Shown in pieces: positions 1 to 6,562 of a stretch of DNA of 10,154 bases. A program made the translations under genes and the position numbers. Origin of the DNA: Thermodesulfovibrionales bacterium (GTDB lineage Bacteria; Nitrospirota; Thermodesulfovibrionia; Thermodesulfovibrionales; Dissulfurispiraceae). The notes under the pieces were generated by a model. It was not told where the DNA came from. It did not search any database and saw nothing but the letters and a program-made list of their open reading frames with translations. Position 1 is the stretch's first letter. Every line of letters starts with the position of its first letter. The stretch is taken from contig JAJOKM010000015.1 of the NCBI GenBank assembly GCA_021129835.1, positions 1 through 10,154 of the forward strand. The letters are read 5' to 3'.

Positions 1-59
1 TGAGACAAAGGATAATAATGGTTATGTCACATGTCAAGACCTGACACCACCTACTTGTC

Positions 60-118
60 ATTCCGACTTGTTCGGAATCGCTCCCTGTCTTTAAGAAGGA
101 TTCCCGACAAACGGGAAT
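60..118. repeat. Inverted pair of small hairpins, REP/BIME-like
   Basis: There are two perfect 7-bp stems with 5-base loops. The first pairs 60-66 (ATTCCGA) with 72-78 (TCGGAAT) around CTTGT. The second pairs 100-106 (ATTCCCG) with 112-118 (CGGGAAT) around ACAAA. The reverse complement of the first unit matches the second at 14 of 19 positions, so they look like two diverged copies in opposite orientation, separated by 21 bases. Paired, inverted palindromic units between genes are the layout of REP/BIME elements. A third weak dyad, TGTCA 32-36 with TGACA 42-46, lies just upstream. Neither stem is followed by a T-run, so they are not typical terminators. Family membership is an inference; other copies in the genome would settle it. 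Confidence 0.55.
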
Positions 119-274
119 AACGCTCTTTTACGACTTCATCAACACTAATTTTTCAAAAAGAGATTGATTTAAAGAGAGGAGTTGATTTAAAATTGAATAT
201 AGGTAATGTCAGGGTCTTGTAGATTTCGAAAAACCAATAAACAGAGGGGTAAGTCCCCTGGTGGAGTTAAGACA

Positions 275-283
275 AAAGGAGAG
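275..283 (+). promoter_or_regulatory. Shine-Dalgarno that sets the start of the activase gene
   Basis: AAAGGAGAG lies 6 bases before the ATG at 290. The protein then opens directly with the ASKHA phosphate-binding strand (YIGVDAGS). The earlier in-frame ATG at 206 has no comparable ribosome binding site and would add 28 residues unlike the family. Confidence 0.75.
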
Positions 284-289
284 ACATCT

Positions 290-3200
290 ATGTATTATAT
301 CGGCGTTGATGCCGGTTCGGTTGCCGTTAAGCTTGTTGTCCTTGATGAAAATGGCAAAAGGCTTGAGGATCACTACATAAGACATTATGGTCATTCTGTA
401 GGCGAAACACTTAAACTCTTACGAGAAATTAAAGAACGATACCCTGCATGCTCCCTGTCAGTTACTGGTTCTGCAGGGAAGATGATAGCCCGTGCTTTAA
501 AGATAAAACCTCTCAATGAGATCGTTTCACAGGCGTATTCAATTAAAAAACTATTCCCCCATATCAGGACGATTATAGAACTCGGGGGAGAGGATTCAAA
601 ACTAATTATCTTAGACGATGGAAGGATAAAGGACTTCGCTATGAATTCTGTCTGTGCTGCGGGCACAGGCTCTTTCCTTGAGCAGCAGGCAGAACGGTTA
701 AGGCTGAGCATAGAGGAGTTCAGCGAAATTGCTACCAGTTCAAAGAGGCCTGCCAAGATTGCAGGGAGGTGCAGTGTCTTTGCCAAGACAGATATGATAC
801 ACCTTCAGCAAATTGCTACGCCTACTGAAGACATTGTTGCTGGACTCTGTTTTGCCGTTGCAAGGAACTTCAAGGGAACTATCGCAAAAGGCATGGAAGT
901 GAAGTCACCAGTAGCATTCCAGGGCGGTGTTGCTGCCAATAAAGGCATGATAAGGGCATTCAGGGAGACTTTTGAATTCGATGACCTGTTCGTCCCGCCA
1001 GATTTCAAATTGATGGGCGCAATAGGCGCTGCGTTAAAGAATATAGAGGAAGGCGCTATAAACCATTTTGATCTGGGCGAGTTAGAGCTATTCTCTTCAC
1101 TGAAGTCTGAAGAGCAGGGGTTTGAACCTTTAGTATCGGGGGGTGAAGACTTTTTTGAGAGACACAAGAGACATAATGGAAGAGACAAGACCCCGATTGC
1201 TGGAGGCCATAGGGAAAACGAGATTAGACCTCATGGGCATAAAATCAAGGCATACCTTGGAATCGATATAGGATCTATTAGTACCAATCTGGCTGTAATC
1301 GACGAAGATGCCAATCTGCTATCCAAGCGCTATCTTATGACTGCTGGTAGACCGATCGAGGCGGTAATGCAAGGATTAAGAGGAGTTTATGCTGAAATCG
1401 GAGATGATGTAGAAATTTTAGGGGTTGGAACTACTGGTTCTGGCAGGTATATGATAGCAGACTATGTAGGCGCTGATATTGTGAAGAACGAGATTACTGC
1501 TCAGGCTTCGGCCGCAATCTTTATTAACCCCGATGTAGATACGATCTTTGAGATAGGAGGGCAGGACTCAAAATATATCTCCATAAGAGATGGCATTATC
1601 GTTGACTTCGAGATGAACAAGGCATGTGCCGCTGGTACAGGGTCATTTATAGAAGAGCAGGCCGAAAAGCTTAATATTTCAGTAAAAGGCGAGTTTGCAG
1701 AGCAGGCCTTTCATTCAAAAAATCCATGTAGGCTTGGCGAGAGATGCACAGTCTTTATGGAAAATAGCCTGATGTCGAGTCTTCAAAGAGGCACTGATAA
1801 AGATGACCTCCTTGCTGGACTTGCATATTCCATAGTCCAGAATTATATAAACAGGGTCGTTACGAGTAAACCTATTGGTGAAAACATCTTCTTTCAAGGA
1901 GGAGTGGCATTTAATAAATCTATCGTCGCTGCTTTTGAAAAGTATCTCGGCAAAAAAATAATTGTCCCTCCAAATCATGATGTAACAGGCGCGATAGGTA
2001 TGGCACTAATTGCTATGGAGCATATGAGAGAGAGAGGAAATTCTGAATCCTCTTTTAAGGGTTGGGGGATATCAGATAGGCGATATGAGATAAGCTCATT
2101 TGAGTGCAATGGATGCCCAAATGTCTGTAGGATAAATAAGGTAAAGTCCCAGGACGAAAAAACACTCCTTTTCTACGGTGGTAGGTGCGAGAAATATGAT
2201 GTAAGACGTGCTCAAAAGAAAACGACACCAGACCTCTTTGCATTCAGAGAGGAAATGCTCTGGAAGAGGCACAATAAATATAGCGAAGATTTCATAGGCA
2301 AGAAAGATGACTCTTTATCTGTTCCTCGGTCTGCATCGAAGATCAGGATAGGACTTCCTTACATTTTTTATCTTCAGGATTATCTGCCTTTCTGGTCAAC
2401 ACTCCTGTGGGAACTCGGTTTTGAGGTCGTCTCGCCTAAGACGAATAAGCAGATTGTGAACCTTGGCGTCGAAAATGTCACCACAGAGGTATGTTTTCCG
2501 ATGAAGGTTGCCCATGGGCACATAAAATATCTTGAAGATGCAGGTGTAGATGTCATGTTTGCTCCGAGTTTCATAAATCTAAGCCAGCCTGGGGATGAGT
2601 ACGAAAGAGGGGTGGCTTGTCCATATGTCCAGGCGATCCCTTATGTCGCAGAAGCTGCAATCGGTGGAATAAAGACCGTTACCCCCGTCATAGATTTAGG
2701 TCGCGGAAAGGGATATCTTAAAGGAGAACTAAAAAGGGTCTTTCGGGGTTATGACATCAAAAAAGGGAATATTGACAAGGCAATAGCCCTTGCCAGATCA
2801 TCGCAAGAGGAGTTTCAGAAGGCATTGAGAGATAAGGGCAGAGAGGCGTTAGATGAAATTAAAGGTAGAGGCTTGGGGATAGTAATAATCGGAAGAGCAT
2901 ACAATGCCTTTGATCCTGGTGTAAACCTAGAGATTCCCAGGAAGTTGTCTCTCAGTGATGTCCTCTCGATACCACTAGATTTTCTTCCACTCGACGATGA
3001 AAAGATTCGGGATGTATGGCCAAATATGCAATGGAGATCCGGCCAAAAAATATTAAAGGCAGCAAGTATTATCAGGAATACGGCAGATCTTTATGCAATT
3101 TATCTCTCTAATTTTTCGTGTGGCCCAGATTCCTTTATCCTCAAATACTTTGCGGATGAGATGAAGGGAAAGCCTTTCTTACATATCGAGATAGATGAAC

Positions 3201-4519
3201 ATAGCGCGGATGCAGGCGCCATAACAAGATGCGAGGCATTTCTCAATAGCGTGAAGCAGCAGAGGATAAAGGCTAAGGACCGGATTAGGGAATGGCAGAG
3301 GGAAGATATTGGCAGACTCCAAACACCAGCACATAGCTCATTTTCCACAAAAAGGACCATTTTTATCCCCCGTATGACTGACCATGCATTTGCCCTCAAG
3401 TCGGCCTTTGAGTATTGTGGGATTTCGGCAGATGTCTTGCCCGAAGCAGATAAAGAGACCCTTGATATTGGCAAGAGATATGTATCAGGTAAAGAATGCT
3501 ATCCTTACCTTATAACCGTAGGCGATATGCTGAAGAGGATTTTTTCGCCAGGCTTCAAACCAGAAGAATCGGCCTTCTTCATGCCTGCTGGACGTGGCGG
3601 CCCCTGCAGATTTGCGCAGTACAATATATCCCATAAGCGTATTCTTAAAGGGCTCGGATTGGAAGAGGTAGTAATCTTTGCACCTAGTCAGGATACACGA
3701 TTTTATAAGGATCTGGGCATTGTCGGGAGTGATTTTACTAAGCGGGCATGGACAGGTATTGTTGCATACGAACTGCTGCTGAAATGTCTTCACGAGACGC
3801 GCCCCTACGAAAAGATGAAGGGAGATGCTGACAATCTTTATAAGACGTATCATGACAGGATTTACCATGGCATTAAAGCCAGAAATGGAGATATAGAAGG
3901 TATTTTAAGAGATATGAAAGCGGCCTTCATCTCGATCCCCAAAAACAGGGAAGAGAGACCCCTTATCGGTATTATTGGAGAAATATTTGTCAGGCTGAAT
4001 AAATTCTCTAATGAAGACCTAGTGAGAAAGATAGAATCCATGGGAGGAGAGGCATCGGTTGCACCTTTTGGGGAGTGGATACACTATGTTAATACCGTCT
4101 CCTTTAGAAGGGCATGGACCGAGAAAGACTGGGCTGCCATGATGCGTATCTTTCTAACGGAGTCTGTTCAGTCGAGGATTGAGCACAAATTAGGGAGGCA
4201 TTTAAACGGCTCGCTAAAGACATTGAGAGAGCCGGAGATAAAGGAGATATTCCAGAAGGCATCACCTTATGTCCATGACTCCTTCGAAGGAGAGACCATT
4301 TTAAGTGTGGGCAAGGCAGTAGACTTTATGGAACGTGGGGCAGCAGGCATTATAAATACCATGCCATTTGGGTGTATACCAGGTGCCATAGTCACGGCCC
4401 TTATGAAGACAGCGAGCAAAAGGCATGGTGTTCAGTGTATAAATATCCCCTATGACGGGACAGAATCGCCAACTACCGAGCTTCAGATTGAGGCATTTAT
4501 GGAGGCAGTAAGAGAGTAA
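290..4519 (+). CDS. Fused double CoA-dehydratase activase / DUF2229 HgdB-like iron-sulfur protein
   Basis: This 1,409-residue protein contains two BadF/BadG/HgdC-type (ASKHA) activase modules followed by a DUF2229/HgdB-like region. Module 1 (about 1-255) has YIGVDAGS, ELGGEDSK and CAAGTGSF. Its cysteines C122 and C161 are 39 residues apart, as for the two [4Fe-4S] ligands of HgdC. Module 2 (about 320-580) repeats this with GIDIGS, EIGGQDSK, C446 and C486. Next comes a cysteine cluster (C606, C609, C613, C633), then the DUF2229 part from about 685 (TTEVCFPMKVAHGH). The C-terminal half keeps conserved-looking cysteines in CGPDSF (C944), GKECYPY (C1070), GGPCRF (C1106) and FGCIPG (C1362). In this family the activase uses ATP to push a low-potential electron into an iron-sulfur partner; here donor and acceptor appear to share one cytoplasmic chain. 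The substrate is unknown: a 2-hydroxyacyl-CoA dehydratase or a double-cubane-cluster-type reductase are both possible. Start chosen at 290 by its ribosome binding site. It is transcribed alone and ends at a terminator. Confidence 0.88.
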   Translation: MYYIGVDAGSVAVKLVVLDENGKRLEDHYIRHYGHSVGETLKLLREIKERYPACSLSVTGSAGKMIARALKIKPLNEIVSQAYSIKKLFPHIRTIIELGGEDSKLIILDDGRIKDFAMNSVCAAGTGSFLEQQAERLRLSIEEFSEIATSSKRPAKIAGRCSVFAKTDMIHLQQIATPTEDIVAGLCFAVARNFKGTIAKGMEVKSPVAFQGGVAANKGMIRAFRETFEFDDLFVPPDFKLMGAIGAALKNIEEGAINHFDLGELELFSSLKSEEQGFEPLVSGGEDFFERHKRHNGRDKTPIAGGHRENEIRPHGHKIKAYLGIDIGSISTNLAVIDEDANLLSKRYLMTAGRPIEAVMQGLRGVYAEIGDDVEILGVGTTGSGRYMIADYVGADIVKNEITAQASAAIFINPDVDTIFEIGGQDSKYISIRDGIIVDFEMNKACAAGTGSFIEEQAEKLNISVKGEFAEQAFHSKNPCRLGERCTVFMENSLMSSLQRGTDKDDLLAGLAYSIVQNYINRVVTSKPIGENIFFQGGVAFNKSIVAAFEKYLGKKIIVPPNHDVTGAIGMALIAMEHMRERGNSESSFKGWGISDRRYEISSFECNGCPNVCRINKVKSQDEKTLLFYGGRCEKYDVRRAQKKTTPDLFAFREEMLWKRHNKYSEDFIGKKDDSLSVPRSASKIRIGLPYIFYLQDYLPFWSTLLWELGFEVVSPKTNKQIVNLGVENVTTEVCFPMKVAHGHIKYLEDAGVDVMFAPSFINLSQPGDEYERGVACPYVQAIPYVAEAAIGGIKTVTPVIDLGRGKGYLKGELKRVFRGYDIKKGNIDKAIALARSSQEEFQKALRDKGREALDEIKGRGLGIVIIGRAYNAFDPGVNLEIPRKLSLSDVLSIPLDFLPLDDEKIRDVWPNMQWRSGQKILKAASIIRNTADLYAIYLSNFSCGPDSFILKYFADEMKGKPFLHIEIDEHSADAGAITRCEAFLNSVKQQRIKAKDRIREWQREDIGRLQTPAHSSFSTKRTIFIPRMTDHAFALKSAFEYCGISADVLPEADKETLDIGKRYVSGKECYPYLITVGDMLKRIFSPGFKPEESAFFMPAGRGGPCRFAQYNISHKRILKGLGLEEVVIFAPSQDTRFYKDLGIVGSDFTKRAWTGIVAYELLLKCLHETRPYEKMKGDADNLYKTYHDRIYHGIKARNGDIEGILRDMKAAFISIPKNREERPLIGIIGEIFVRLNKFSNEDLVRKIESMGGEASVAPFGEWIHYVNTVSFRRAWTEKDWAAMMRIFLTESVQSRIEHKLGRHLNGSLKTLREPEIKEIFQKASPYVHDSFEGETILSVGKAVDFMERGAAGIINTMPFGCIPGAIVTALMKTASKRHGVQCINIPYDGTESPTTELQIEAFMEAVRE

Positions 4520-4551
4520 GAGACTGGGCTTTGCTGCAAGCCCAGTCTCTT
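4518..4551 (+). terminator. Intrinsic terminator of the activase gene
   Basis: A perfect 14-bp stem pairs 4518-4531 with 4538-4551 around a 6-base loop (TGCTGC), with T at 4550-4553. The stem begins within the TAA stop codon (4517-4519), so a ribosome terminating there would cover the base of the hairpin. It separates the activase gene from the rest of the window. Confidence 0.88.
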
Positions 4552-4650
4552 TTAGTTCTGTTTGCGGGGTGCATCAGTCTGCCAACAGGCAGGCGTATAG
4601 GCAGATAAATCTTAGTTGTAGAGCTTGACTTGTTTGCCACGCACAGGTAA

Positions 4651-4667
4651 GAGGGGCATTGCCCCTC
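4651..4667 (+). promoter_or_regulatory. GC-rich leader hairpin before the microprotein gene
   Basis: A perfect 7-bp stem, GAGGGGC (4651-4657) with GCCCCTC (4661-4667), encloses the loop ATT. It ends 6 bases before the Shine-Dalgarno of the gene at 4686. An A-run follows it rather than a T-run, so it is not a + strand terminator. It could stabilise the mRNA 5' end, or act as a binding site for autoregulation if the downstream product is a ribosomal protein. The role is inferred; only the structure is seen. Confidence 0.5.
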
Positions 4668-4673
4668 AAAAAT

Positions 4674-4682
4674 GGAGGTGAT
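4674..4682 (+). promoter_or_regulatory. Nine-base perfect Shine-Dalgarno that fixes the GTG start
   Basis: GGAGGTGAT is a full match to the 16S rRNA anti-Shine-Dalgarno. The GGAGG core ends 7 bases before the GTG at 4686. Its strength, unmatched in this window, is a main reason to believe the tiny gene that follows. Confidence 0.8.
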
Positions 4683-4685
4683 GGA

Positions 4686-4778
4686 GTGGGCAATGTCGTA
4701 AAATGGCGCAAAAAGAAAATGAGCAAACACAAACACAAAAAACTACGCAAAAGGACGAGGGCGCAGAGGAAAAAGTAA
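4686..4778 (+). CDS. 30-residue basic ribosomal microprotein, bS22 / AURKAIP1-COX24 family
   Basis: This 30-residue protein starts with GTG and ends with TAA at 4776-4778. It is almost entirely Lys, Arg and His apart from a short start (MGNVVKWRKKKMSK, residues 1-14) and a tail with RTRAQRKK at residues 23-30. That pattern, MG-x-V-[IV]-K..RRK.MSK..H.K..++TR.QR+K, matches the small AURKAIP1/COX24-domain proteins, whose mycobacterial member bS22 is a 33-residue component of the 30S subunit. Matching positions include MG at the start, the MSK at 12-14, H17 and the TR-x-QR near the end. Support also comes from the perfect Shine-Dalgarno at 4674-4682 and a leader hairpin. It appears to be its own unit, after the activase terminator and before a separate promoter. 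The likely role is as an rRNA-binding structural protein of the small subunit. Family recognition is from memory of the consensus; a profile search against PF08213 would test it. Confidence 0.85.
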   Translation: MGNVVKWRKKKMSKHKHKKLRKRTRAQRKK

Positions 4779-4785
4779 TATCTGA

Positions 4786-4845
4786 TTACACAGATTAAGG
4801 TACCGACGAGAAAATCTGTGCACTCTTTTTTGGGAATCTGTGTAA
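4786..4845. repeat. AATCTGTG inverted/direct repeat cluster, possible weak terminator
   Basis: TTACACAGATT (4786-4796) is perfectly complementary over 11 bp to AATCTGTGTAA (4835-4845). A third copy, AATCTGTG (4813-4820), lies between them and can pair over 8 bp with 4789-4796. The two pairings are mutually exclusive. The shorter hairpin is followed after 5 bases by T6 (4826-4831), so it could end transcription from the microprotein gene. The two direct copies are 22 bp apart, about two helical turns. The last copy overlaps the -35 region of the promoter at 4861-4869, so an operator role is also conceivable. It may instead be a dispersed intergenic repeat. Confidence 0.45.
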
Positions 4846-4860
4846 GCAGGTATCCGGGTA

Positions 4861-4869
4861 TGTTATAAT
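4861..4869 (+). promoter_or_regulatory. Extended -10 promoter of the five-gene operon
   Basis: TGTTATAAT is a perfect TGnTATAAT extended -10 element. The -35 region at about 4841-4846 (TGTAAG) is poor, which extended -10 promoters tolerate. Transcription would be expected to start about 7 bases after the -10, at 4875-4877, which is the ATG of the first gene. This implies a leaderless or nearly leaderless mRNA and agrees with the absence of a ribosome binding site there. Confidence 0.55.
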
Positions 4870-4874
4870 ATTCT

Positions 4875-5888
4875 ATGACCGAGATTATTGAGCCCTTCTC
4901 GACTACAGGTATCGGAAGCCTTCCGCATAGAGATCCTGAAGAGGCGTGTAAGCTTATACTCAGGACATTTGATATCTCCTTTTGGCCACAGTTGCCAAGA
5001 CTCTCTTTCAAGGAATCTATGATTATCCAGTATTTGGAAGGTATGCCATATATCAAGATAAGTGAAAGTGAACAGAGGGCATGGGTTGCCAGAGACGGCA
5101 GTGACGAACTCGAAAGATTTTATGAATCCTGCAACGAAGATACAAAAATAGGCATGTCTGAAGATTATGCCGCTGGACTCCATATGTTCTTGAGTATGAT
5201 AAAGGGACGGAGGTTTCAGGTCTTAAAGGGACATATAACAGGTCCAATTACATTTACCCTCGGACTTAAAGACAGCAAAGGACAACTCGTCTATTTCGAC
5301 GAGGAGTTGCGTGAAATCTCATCCATGCTACTAAAAGCAAAGGCTCGCTGGCAACTAGAGATGCTGAAACAGCATGCTGACTCGGTTATTATCTTTATCG
5401 ATGAACCAATTATCTCTGCAATAGGCGGGTCATCTTATTTGGGGGTTAGTAGTGAAGAGGTATCGAGATTGCTGAAGGAGCAAGTGTCTGCTATTGAAGA
5501 TGCCGGAGGCATTTCTGGCATACACTGCTGCGGCAGGGCAGACTGGCCAATGGTGACCAGAAGCGGTATCAGAATAATCAGTTTCGACGCCTATGAGTAT
5601 TTTGACACCCTTGCTATATATCATGAGGATATAAAAGATTTTCTTGAGAGGGGTGGTTATTTAGCATGGGGAATTGTCCCCACATCTGACTCCATTAATT
5701 CTGCGGATAAAGAAAGACTCGTAACACTCATGAATACTCAACTCAAAAAATTATCCATACATCTGCCCCCTGAGCTTGTTAAGAGCAGGACACTTCTTAC
5801 GCCTTCATGCGGTGCAGGCTCAAGAAGCACAGAAGAGACGACAAAGATATTCCAGTTGATTATGAGGGTAAGAGAGTCAATGGCATAG
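4875..5888 (+). CDS. Core methionine synthase candidate (MetE C-terminal domain / UROD-fold)
   Basis: This 337-residue protein resembles only the C-terminal catalytic half of cobalamin-independent methionine synthase MetE. It has the opening TTGIGSLPH (10-18, compare TIGSFPQT in MetE), the TGPITF strand (122-127), the DEP motif (176-178) and a full set of four zinc ligands: H217-x-C219, E241 and C312. In MetE the equivalent zinc activates homocysteine, and the Asp of DEP is thought to contact its amino group. The folate-binding N-terminal half is absent, as in the core-type methionine synthases (Mes families), which take methyl groups from protein-bound corrinoids. The methyl donor here is not visible. 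A UROD-fold corrinoid methyltransferase is the main alternative. The start is well constrained: an in-frame TAA lies at 4866-4868 and the conserved motif begins at residue 10. There is no ribosome binding site. The stop overlaps the tmk start by one base. Confidence 0.78.
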   Translation: MTEIIEPFSTTGIGSLPHRDPEEACKLILRTFDISFWPQLPRLSFKESMIIQYLEGMPYIKISESEQRAWVARDGSDELERFYESCNEDTKIGMSEDYAAGLHMFLSMIKGRRFQVLKGHITGPITFTLGLKDSKGQLVYFDEELREISSMLLKAKARWQLEMLKQHADSVIIFIDEPIISAIGGSSYLGVSSEEVSRLLKEQVSAIEDAGGISGIHCCGRADWPMVTRSGIRIISFDAYEYFDTLAIYHEDIKDFLERGGYLAWGIVPTSDSINSADKERLVTLMNTQLKKLSIHLPPELVKSRTLLTPSCGAGSRSTEETTKIFQLIMRVRESMA

Positions 5889-6562
5889 TGAAAAAGAGGC
5901 TTCCGCTGGGGTTTTTTATATCGCTCGAAGGGATAGAGGGAACTGGCAAAACAACACAGGCAGAGATTTTATCAGAATTTCTTTTGAGCAGAGGGTATGA
6001 TGTTGTCCTGACTAATGAACCAGGAGGAACGGTTATTGGAAATAAGATTCGCGAGATACTTCTCTGGCCAGGGCATAAGGAGATGTCGCCGCTGGCTGAA
6101 CTCCTTCTACACAATGCGGCGAGGGCACAACATCTAGCAGAGAAAATTCTGCCAGCACTAAAGGAAGGGAAGGTTGTTATTGCCGACAGATTTACGGACT
6201 CAACGATTGCATATCAAGGTTATGGGCGTGGCATTGATATGTCTCTTATAATATCCATCGATAAGATAACAACAGGTTGTATTAGACCTCATCTCACTAT
6301 TGTCTTTGATCTGGATGCCGAAATTGGACTAATGAGAAACCGAGGCATAAACAAAGATGACAGGCTTGAGCTTGAAGGTGTTGAGTTTTACAGCCGAGTA
6401 AGGGAAGGCTATCTTAGCATTGCAGAAAGAGACCCTGAGAGAGTAAAGATCTTAGATGCGGCAATGTCAAGGGAACTTGTTAAAGAAAAGATTCAAGAAA
6501 TAGTGGCTTCAGAAATTGCGAGTATTTCGAATGACAAAAAAAGATGGCACTCAGGGATATAG
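5888..6562 (+). CDS. tmk: Thymidylate kinase (dTMP kinase)
   Basis: The enzyme phosphorylates dTMP to dTDP with ATP in the cytoplasm, for DNA precursor supply. The 224-residue product is close to the usual 205-220. Walker A is GIEGTGKT (15-22), followed by NEPGGT at 43-48 with IRE shortly after, then the DRFTDSTIAYQGYGRG block (about 97-112). The LID segment carries arginines (RNRG, DDRLE), while the P-loop has no Arg, which is the type II (E. coli-like) arrangement. I chose the GTG at 5888, which shares its first base with the upstream TAG stop (TAGTG). GAGGG at 5864-5868 and AGAGAG at 5871-5876 are upstream and could serve as the ribosome binding site at slightly long spacing, with help from coupling. 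The ATG at 5807 would add 27 residues lying wholly inside the previous gene. The 3' end overlaps holB by 19 nt. Confidence 0.95.
   Translation: MKKRLPLGFFISLEGIEGTGKTTQAEILSEFLLSRGYDVVLTNEPGGTVIGNKIREILLWPGHKEMSPLAELLLHNAARAQHLAEKILPALKEGKVVIADRFTDSTIAYQGYGRGIDMSLIISIDKITTGCIRPHLTIVFDLDAEIGLMRNRGINKDDRLELEGVEFYSRVREGYLSIAERDPERVKILDAAMSRELVKEKIQEIVASEIASISNDKKRWHSGI

Noticed and set aside
164..191. Direct repeat TTGATTTAAA at 164-173 and 182-191 as a promoter or operator
   Set aside because: It is AT-rich and only 10 bp long; TTGATT with TTAAAA at 17-bp spacing is a weak promoter match, so I could not separate it from chance.
245..259. AGGGG/CCCCT hairpin in the activase leader, similar to the hairpin at 4651-4667
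   Set aside because: The stem is only 5 bp and the likeness to the other hairpin is limited to the G4/C4 runs; no shared regulation can be argued.
206..289. Longer in-frame start of the activase gene at ATG 206
   Set aside because: It has no good ribosome binding site, the extra 28 residues lack family resemblance, and AAAGGAGAG is well placed for the ATG at 290.
4579..4604. CTGCC stem with alternative partners GGCAG at 4588-4592 and 4600-4604
   Set aside because: The pairings are short (5 bp), with no T-run or nearby start to suggest a switch.
4625..4653. TTGACT (4625-4630) as -35 for the microprotein gene
   Set aside because: At 17-bp spacing the -10 would be TAAGAG, a poor match, and transcription would start inside the hairpin at 4651-4667.
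4574..5056. 160-residue open frame on the - strand across the intergenic region
   Set aside because: It runs antisense through the microprotein gene, repeats and promoter, has low-complexity hydrophobic composition and no recognisable family pattern.
5807..5887. Upstream ATG start for tmk
   Set aside because: The extra 27 residues lie wholly within the end of the methionine-synthase-like gene and precede the normal start of the family; GTG 5888 gives the expected length.
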